NCBI GenBank assembly: GCA_002030045.1
Contig: LQBI01000024.1
Location: forward strand, 186,001-250,000
Source of the DNA: Candidatus Aegiribacteria sp. MLS_C
Lineage (GTDB): Bacteria > Fermentibacterota > Fermentibacteria > Fermentibacterales > JCC-6
DNA length: 64,000 nucleotides
Direction of reading: 5' to 3'
Both the position numbers and the translations under genes were made by a program. Below, piece after piece: positions 59,407 to 64,000 of the stretch (positions are counted from its first letter, which is position 1; each line of letters opens with the position of its first letter). A model generated the notes under the pieces. The model was not told the DNA's origin, did no database searches, and saw only the letters and a program-made list of their open reading frames with translations.

Positions 59407-60783
59407 TCAGACCCTCCTGGCCTTGATCAGTGTTCTCCTGATGTTCCTGGGTCCCAGTGCGGTCCTGAGGGTCCGGAAAACCCTCGACGGGTGAAGGTAG
59501 AACCTCCAGAAAGCCCGCTTTTTCAGCCTCTCTATCTCCGAGGGCCGGAAGCCCTCCAGCTGGTAGACCGACCTCTGGAAGCAGTCGAACTCGGTGTAGT
59601 CCTCCCTGACAAGATGCTTCGTCCTCTCCCACAGCTCGGTGTGAGGAAAAGGGGTCGTTATGTCGAATACGGCATCGTCGAAGGGTTCCCTGGTGGCGAA
59701 CCTGATAGTCTCCTCCATCTCCTCCCTGGTCTCTCCCGGAGCCCCGAGCATGAAGTAGCCCTGCACCCTGATACCCCTTTCCCTGGCCATTGCCAGGGCT
59801 CGCCTGACCCCCTCGACCGTTATTCCCTTGTCGTAAATGTCGTCCAGAACTCTCTGTGAGGCGGATTCCACTCCCATGTTGATCTTTGCCAGTCCGGCCT
59901 CCACCATGTGGTCCAGCAGGTCCTCCTTCAGCAGGTCGGCTCTCACGTTGCAGCACCACCTGAGTCCCAGGCCGCTTCCCGTGAGTCCGTCACATACCGT
60001 GTGCACCCATTCGGCGTCCACTATGAAGGTGGAGTCCTCGAACATGAACGCATCTATTGAATAATCCGCCACCAGGGCTTCGAGTTCGGAGATGATGGAG
60101 GAAGCCGTCCTCTTCCGCATCCTCTTGCCGAAGATCTCGCTCAGGGTGGGCTGGCAGAAGGTGCAGGTGAACGGACACCCCCTGGTGGCCATGACCGACG
60201 TGCCCCTGAGATCGGGGTCAACCCTGTCCATGGAGTACCAGGTGGAGAAGTACTTCTCCATGTCGAATACCGAACGGTCCGGGAGGGGAAGCGTGTCAAG
60301 GTCCTCGGTAAGCAGGAGACCCGGAGCCCTGTGCAGCTTCCCGTCGCGAATCATGCTGAATCCGGGTATCCTCGAGGGATCCTCCCCGTCAAGGAGCCTG
60401 GCCCATGCCATCTCGGCCTCCCCGGAATAGACCAGGTCGGCCCCGGTCCTGGCCAGCGTGTCCTCCGGCAGGACAGTGGCGTGGGGTCCTCCGGCGATCA
60501 GCAGGACTTCAGGGAGCACATCCCTGCATATCGAAGCCGCCGCGGACGCATCCGCCAGCTGAGGGGTCATGAGGGAAATGCCCACGGTATCCGGTCTGTA
60601 GTTCGCGAGCTCCCGTCTCATCTCCCTGAAGGGATCCTTCATGAAGGACATGTCGAATACCCTGACATCCCTGCCCCTCTGACGGGACACCGCCGCCAGC
60701 ATGCCCAGCCCTATGGGCGGCTGTCCGGACGGGTACCGTGTCTCCGGGAAAACAAAGAGGATTCTCTCCATTGCTCTGCTCAT
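59407..60783 (-). CDS. B12-binding domain radical SAM protein
   Basis: 458 residues with the same plan as its downstream neighbour: ILFVFPETRYPSGQPPIGLGML, a B12-type domain (AGGPHATVLPEDTLARTGAD, YSGEAEMAW), then MATRGCPFTCTFCQ (CX3CX2C), and a similar C-terminal region. The pair probably arose by duplication and may act on one pathway. ATG 60783 has GGAGAG eight bases upstream and a promoter further up. The open frame continues upstream without stops but carries no recognisable domain. Confidence 0.85.
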   Translation of the reverse strand: MSRAMERILFVFPETRYPSGQPPIGLGMLAAVSRQRGRDVRVFDMSFMKDPFREMRRELANYRPDTVGISLMTPQLADASAAASICRDVLPEVLLIAGGPHATVLPEDTLARTGADLVYSGEAEMAWARLLDGEDPSRIPGFSMIRDGKLHRAPGLLLTEDLDTLPLPDRSVFDMEKYFSTWYSMDRVDPDLRGTSVMATRGCPFTCTFCQPTLSEIFGKRMRKRTASSIISELEALVADYSIDAFMFEDSTFIVDAEWVHTVCDGLTGSGLGLRWCCNVRADLLKEDLLDHMVEAGLAKINMGVESASQRVLDDIYDKGITVEGVRRALAMARERGIRVQGYFMLGAPGETREEMEETIRFATREPFDDAVFDITTPFPHTELWERTKHLVREDYTEFDCFQRSVYQLEGFRPSEIERLKKRAFWRFYLHPSRVFRTLRTALGPRNIRRTLIKARRV

Positions 60784-60834
60784 CAGGGTGACTCTCCTTA
60801 GATGGCTCGAGGATCCCGCAGCCAGCGATGGTGG

Positions 60835-60864
60835 ATGATAGGAGAAGCCGGTACCGCAAGTCAA
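60835..60864 (-). promoter_or_regulatory. Promoter of the tandem B12-radical SAM genes
   Basis: On the minus strand TTGACT (60859-60864), an 18-base spacer and TATCAT (60835-60840), giving a leader of about 45 bases. Confidence 0.6.
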
Positions 60865-61128
60865 GCTGGAACCGGGAATTCCCGGCAGCAGGGGGGCCTG
60901 GGTCCTGAACAGCGTCCAGCCGGCGAACTGCGGGAAGAACTGCCGACCGCTGCCCCATGGCCTGGCTGATGTCTCCGATATCTTCCTTCTGCATCGAGCC
61001 GTCCCGTATCGGGCAGCTTCCATGCTTCCGTGCCGACGGTCCTTTCCCGTGCGCCGTACTGAGGATGGACCGGCACTGTTCATTCATTCGATTCACGCCC
61101 TGAATGGAGGGCGAAGGGTCTCAGCAGG
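60865..61128. other. Intergenic region, nothing recognised
   Basis: Open frames extend through this GC-rich stretch on the minus strand but show no domain, ribosome site or signal peptide. Confidence 0.4.
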
Positions 61129-61653
61129 TCATTCCTCGGGTCTACCGACGTCCCTGAGTTCGTGGATCGACCTTTTCAGCTCTCTCATGAGCCTCCGTAT
61201 CTCGTACCTCTGCCGCAGGTCGCTGTCGTCGGCAAGGAGGCTCAGGGTAGAATCGGCATGCTTGAGCCTGTCCGAGAGCATCCCTGCCAGAGTGCAGCCC
61301 ACGTGTATAGCCAGATCCGGATCACTCCTGTGAAGCTCCCTGAAGGACTCCCTGCTCATCACGTACAGCTCTCCCGGAGCCACGCAGGTGACCGTGGCCG
61401 ACCTTATGCCGCTCTTGAAGAAAGCCATCTCACCGAAGACGTCGCCTGATCCCAGGGCCGCCAGGACGAATTCCTCCCCCTTCGAGTCGCTGACCACGAA
61501 ACGGCCGCTCCTGATCACGTAGAGGTCGTTGCTGAACGAACCCTGGTCGATTATCACCTCCTGCTCTTCCGTCGTACGGAATTCACAGGCATCTACGAAG
61601 TTCTTCTCCTTCAGGAAGTCCACCGGCTTGAACAGATTGTCTTCGCGGTCCAT
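61129..61653 (-). CDS. Cyclic-nucleotide-binding domain protein
   Basis: 174 residues. A cNMP-binding beta-roll spans residues 20-130 (DQGSFSNDLYVIRSGRFVV, GSGDVFGEMAFFKSGIRSATV, with the phosphate-binding FGEMAFF...RSATV cassette). A C-terminal helical coiled coil follows (DLRQRYEIRRLMRELKRSIHEL) in place of a DNA-binding domain. It may regulate a partner by cAMP or another ligand. AAGGA precedes the ATG. It lies 16 bases after the hydrogenase maturation protease and probably belongs to the hydrogenase operon. Confidence 0.85.
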   Translation of the reverse strand: MDREDNLFKPVDFLKEKNFVDACEFRTTEEQEVIIDQGSFSNDLYVIRSGRFVVSDSKGEEFVLAALGSGDVFGEMAFFKSGIRSATVTCVAPGELYVMSRESFRELHRSDPDLAIHVGCTLAGMLSDRLKHADSTLSLLADDSDLRQRYEIRRLMRELKRSIHELRDVGRPEE

Positions 61654-61669
61654 GCAGCAGTCCTTTCAG

Positions 61670-62200
61670 CTATTCTATCCTGTCCATCCTGGCGAAAACG
61701 GGTGGAGCCTTCACCGAATGGTCACGGGCATCTATTCTTCGGGACAGTATCCCAACCATCTCCTCCACGGCGCGGGAGACTTCCGGTGAGAGACCTTCCC
61801 CGAGAATTTCAGGCATTTCTATGGTCACTCCCCAGATGCTCCACTCCAGGTCATTCAGGCCCCGGAGTTCCGAGAGGTGTCCTACTACCGTGGGCAGGTC
61901 CATGTGATGAAGCGAGGCCGGGTACGCCCTGAGGGCGCTGTTCCTGCCCAGTTCGACCAGCATCCCCGAGGGTCTGCCGGCCACGGCGTCCAGGAAGATG
62001 AACCTGCCGCTCAGGGGGAGGAGTTCCCAGAGTTCCAGGGGATCGGTCTCCAGGCTGTGGATGAACACATCTCCCCTGTCACCGTGCATCTCCCTCAACC
62101 GTGCCGCAGCAACGTTCCCCGCGCCGTCGTCACCGGCAAGTGTATTGCCTACTCCAACGATGCAGAGGTCGTACCTCCCCTCCCGGGCACGCGGACCCAT
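61670..62200 (-). CDS. Hydrogenase maturation protease
   Basis: 176 residues of the HyaD/HoxW/FrxA family: LCIVGVGNTLAGDDGAGNVAA with the Ni-sensing acid, FIHSLETDPLELWELLPLSG, FLDAVAG (second ligand Asp) and LHHMDLPTVVGHL (His). It trims the C-terminus of a [NiFe] hydrogenase large subunit after nickel insertion. The ATG shares one base with the stop of the ferredoxin-like gene (TAATG). Confidence 0.9.
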   Translation of the reverse strand: MGPRAREGRYDLCIVGVGNTLAGDDGAGNVAAARLREMHGDRGDVFIHSLETDPLELWELLPLSGRFIFLDAVAGRPSGMLVELGRNSALRAYPASLHHMDLPTVVGHLSELRGLNDLEWSIWGVTIEMPEILGEGLSPEVSRAVEEMVGILSRRIDARDHSVKAPPVFARMDRIE

Positions 62201-62922
62201 TATTTCGTGTACACCTCGACCTTGTAGGTACACTGGCTGTCGCCCGGAATCGACTCCTTGAGCTTCAGACGAGCGCTGCCCATCTTTCCCAGGTATCCGG
62301 CCAGGTAGTTGTAGAAGAGTACGCACAGGTCTCCGCCCAGCTCTATGCCCTCCTCCTTGCAGAGTTCCCTTATGAAACACGTCCCGACCTTGATGTCCAG
62401 TCCCGATGAACCGTCATAGTCCGGTTTCAGGTCCCATGCGGGAGCGAACTGCTTCACCGCCATGTCCAGGGCTTCCTGGAAATCCTCGGGGACCCTGTAC
62501 CTCGGAAGCTGCGTCGCCAGTGTCATTCCGGCCATGGTGCCCACAGCCGGAAGACTGCCACCCAGTGTCTGCCTGAAGACGGACGCCACGGAAAGGAGCC
62601 TAATTCCCAGGTCCTCCAGTGCGGCTTTCCTGTGCTCGTCGTCCGATGGAGCGTGAAGCAGCGGGATATCAATCCCCAGCCTGGAGGCCAGGCGTATGTT
62701 CTCCTCGTCATGGTAGTGGTCCTCGGAGTGGACGATGTCCTCGTGGGTTATGGCCGATGCCGGGCAGATCTGGCTGCAGCTCAGACATCCGAAGCACTCC
62801 TTCTCCCTCACGACCCTGGGGATACGTTTCTCCTCGTCGAACTCGAAGACGTCGGTGGGACATTCGTCGACGCAGAGAGAGCATCCGACGCAAGCTTCCT
62901 CGTCGATCGCTATCCTGATCAT
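62200..62922 (-). CDS. Hydrogenase-associated 2x[4Fe-4S] ferredoxin with C-terminal ligand-binding-like domain
   Basis: 240 residues. The first ~70 form a ferredoxin with CVGCSLCVDECP and CFGCLSCSQICP. The remaining ~170 are unusual for a hydrogenase electron carrier: a helical middle, then VGTCFIRELCKEEGIELGGD, then LCVLFYNYLAGYLGK and KLKESIPGDSQCTYKVEV, which resemble by eye a V4R/hydrocarbon-binding domain. The ATG at 62922 overlaps the large-subunit stop by four bases (ATGA). A longer frame upstream overlaps the hydrogenase gene and is not used. Confidence 0.8.
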   Translation of the reverse strand: MIRIAIDEEACVGCSLCVDECPTDVFEFDEEKRIPRVVREKECFGCLSCSQICPASAITHEDIVHSEDHYHDEENIRLASRLGIDIPLLHAPSDDEHRKAALEDLGIRLLSVASVFRQTLGGSLPAVGTMAGMTLATQLPRYRVPEDFQEALDMAVKQFAPAWDLKPDYDGSSGLDIKVGTCFIRELCKEEGIELGGDLCVLFYNYLAGYLGKMGSARLKLKESIPGDSQCTYKVEVYTK

Positions 62923-64000
62923 CCCTCTGCCCCCCTTCTCACGGTACTGAAGACCTTCCCGTCCTTTCTGAACTCCAGCTCCATCGGCATGCAGCCGGCG
63001 GCGTGGGTGGCGCAGGCAAGACAGGGATCGAAACACCTGAGGGCGAACTCCGCACTGTTCATGATGAGGTTCTCGTCCCCGGTCGGTTTGTAGTGCTTCG
63101 CAAGCGCCGTGATGGCATGATCGATTGCGTCGTAGTTGTTCTGAGTGGCGACGATGAGGTTGGCAGACAGTATCTTTCCATTGTCGTCAGCCTCGTAGTC
63201 GTGTATCAGGACTCCCCTGGGCGCTTCGATCATTCCGGTGAAACGGCCTCCTCCGGGCCCGGCTTCCACCCTTATGGGGCCGTCGCCGAGTTCGCTTCCG
63301 CAGATATCGGCGATTCTCTCTGCACAGTACATCATCTCTATCAGCCTCGCCCTGAGGTAGTCTATCGCCGAGAGCCTCGGGCTTCCGCCGGCCTTGAACT
63401 CCTCCAGGAGCCTGTCCGCTTCGGGCGTCGAGAAGTGTTCGTTGACGTTGAGCCTGGCCAGCGGACCAACGAAGTACTTCTTCTCCTCGCTCCCCGCCTT
63501 CAGCCTGACGGAGCGCATGTAGGAGCCCTGCATGGGGTGCTCGACCAGGTTGTCCGCGTACTCCACTGCGGTGAAGGTCCTCTCCTCTTTCCCGGAGGGA
63601 TCCACCACCCTGCAGACGTTCTCCATGAAGGTCACCCTGCCTCCGTCGGTGAGGGCCATGGAATGGAAGGGTACCTCGGCGACCTCGTTTATTTCAGCGA
63701 TGTTCTCCAGTTTCTTCAGCAGGACGTCGGACAGCTCCTTGATCAGACCGGCAGCCTCTACGCCCCACTGGCCCATCTTCACAACCTCTTCCGACTCCGG
63801 TCTGGAAGCCTGTCCCCCAGGGACCGAGGTGACCGGGTGCACACCCCTGCCGCCAACTATCTCAACGGTCTTCTGGCCGATGCTCCTGAGGCGCAGGATC
63901 TTCTTGACTATCTCCGGTGCCATTTTCAGAAGGGCAAGAACGTTGCGGTCCTGGGGTTTCGCCCCGATGCCCACCAGCACGTCGGGTCCAGTCAGAACGA
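62919..64000 (-). CDS. [NiFe] hydrogenase large subunit, 5' part beyond the window
   Basis: The C-terminal ~360 residues are present, with the nickel-ligand motif FDPCLACATH at the end (DPCxxC) and a 20-plus-residue tail (AAGCMPMELEFRKDGK and beyond), and the conserved GGRGVHPVTSVPGG and EAPRGVLIHDYEADDNG segments. It is of the bidirectional, cytosolic group-3 type (F420-nonreducing or sulfhydrogenase-like). The frame runs to the window edge; the N-terminal RxCGxC half is not visible. The order large subunit, ferredoxin, protease, cNMP protein suggests one operon. Confidence 0.9.
   Translation of the reverse strand, partial: VLTGPDVLVGIGAKPQDRNVLALLKMAPEIVKKILRLRSIGQKTVEIVGGRGVHPVTSVPGGQASRPESEEVVKMGQWGVEAAGLIKELSDVLLKKLENIAEINEVAEVPFHSMALTDGGRVTFMENVCRVVDPSGKEERTFTAVEYADNLVEHPMQGSYMRSVRLKAGSEEKKYFVGPLARLNVNEHFSTPEADRLLEEFKAGGSPRLSAIDYLRARLIEMMYCAERIADICGSELGDGPIRVEAGPGGGRFTGMIEAPRGVLIHDYEADDNGKILSANLIVATQNNYDAIDHAITALAKHYKPTGDENLIMNSAEFALRCFDPCLACATHAAGCMPMELEFRKDGKVFSTVRRGAEG

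Overview
The window is a GC-rich bacterial chromosome segment with a strongly anaerobic, FCB-type character. Several exported proteins end in type IX secretion (T9SS)-like sorting domains. There is a PorV/PorQ-family outer-membrane protein, a bidirectional-type [NiFe] hydrogenase operon, three B12-binding radical SAM proteins, FG-GAP and lamin-tail surface proteins, and frequent AGG/ATA codons and TTG/GTG starts. This fits a candidate phylum such as Fermentibacteria or a relative. That placement is an inference from gene content; no rRNA or tRNA gene was seen.

Layout. 1-6.7 kb: the end of an FG-GAP surface protein broken by an in-frame TGA, then a five-gene operon (DUF362 protein, SPASM radical SAM protein, succinyl-CoA-ligase-like beta and alpha subunits, 4Fe-4S aldo/keto reductase). 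6.7-11.8 kb (minus strand): kinase, secreted M1 peptidase, B12-radical SAM protein. 11.8-14.5 kb: a large intergenic region with a strong hairpin, a small secreted protein, and xseA-xseB, where xseA has no canonical start codon. 14.5-19 kb (minus): PilZ, PorV-like, lipid kinase, miaB, glycosyltransferase. 19.3-32.8 kb (plus): small membrane protein, mgtE, glgB, DUF503, YjbQ, SIMPL, a nitrilase-fold protein lacking its cysteine, a GNAT enzyme, a kinase-fold protein, and a 1206-residue lamin-tail-domain protein.

33.0-46.5 kb is the notable part. It is an array of gene cassettes separated by imperfect palindromes with the layout of integron attC sites: AAC...GTT ends, two paired blocks per arm, and extra unpaired bases on one arm. 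I can trace nine to eleven sites. No integron integrase is present, so within this window it is a CALIN-type array (attC clusters lacking an integrase). Cassettes carry a DNA methyltransferase with an Mrr-like tail, a zinc-ribbon PD-(D/E)XK nuclease-like protein, a short-chain dehydrogenase, a T9SS-type FG-GAP protein built from seven exact 153-bp periods, a HicAB toxin-antitoxin module in reverse orientation, a small unknown protein, and probably an SLC13/RCK permease. Two decayed transposases (ISXO2/IS1595-like and IS256-like) and one host-like AEC transporter gene lie among them. The segment from 33.0 to 40.8 kb is visibly AT-rich against its surroundings.

46.6-64 kb returns to host-like sequence: SDR-type threonine dehydrogenase and, 7 kb away, glycine C-acetyltransferase (kbl), which together would degrade threonine; a HEAT-like/cyclophilin fusion; a TPP riboswitch with thiC; a sulfatase-like lipoprotein; an MFS transporter; an MGMT; an S41-like peptidase; two tandem B12-radical SAM proteins; and the 3' part of a [NiFe] hydrogenase operon (large subunit, ferredoxin-like protein, maturation protease, cyclic-nucleotide-binding protein). 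Many promoters fit a sigma-70 pattern with 16-18 bp spacing, and operon genes commonly overlap by 1-4 bases.
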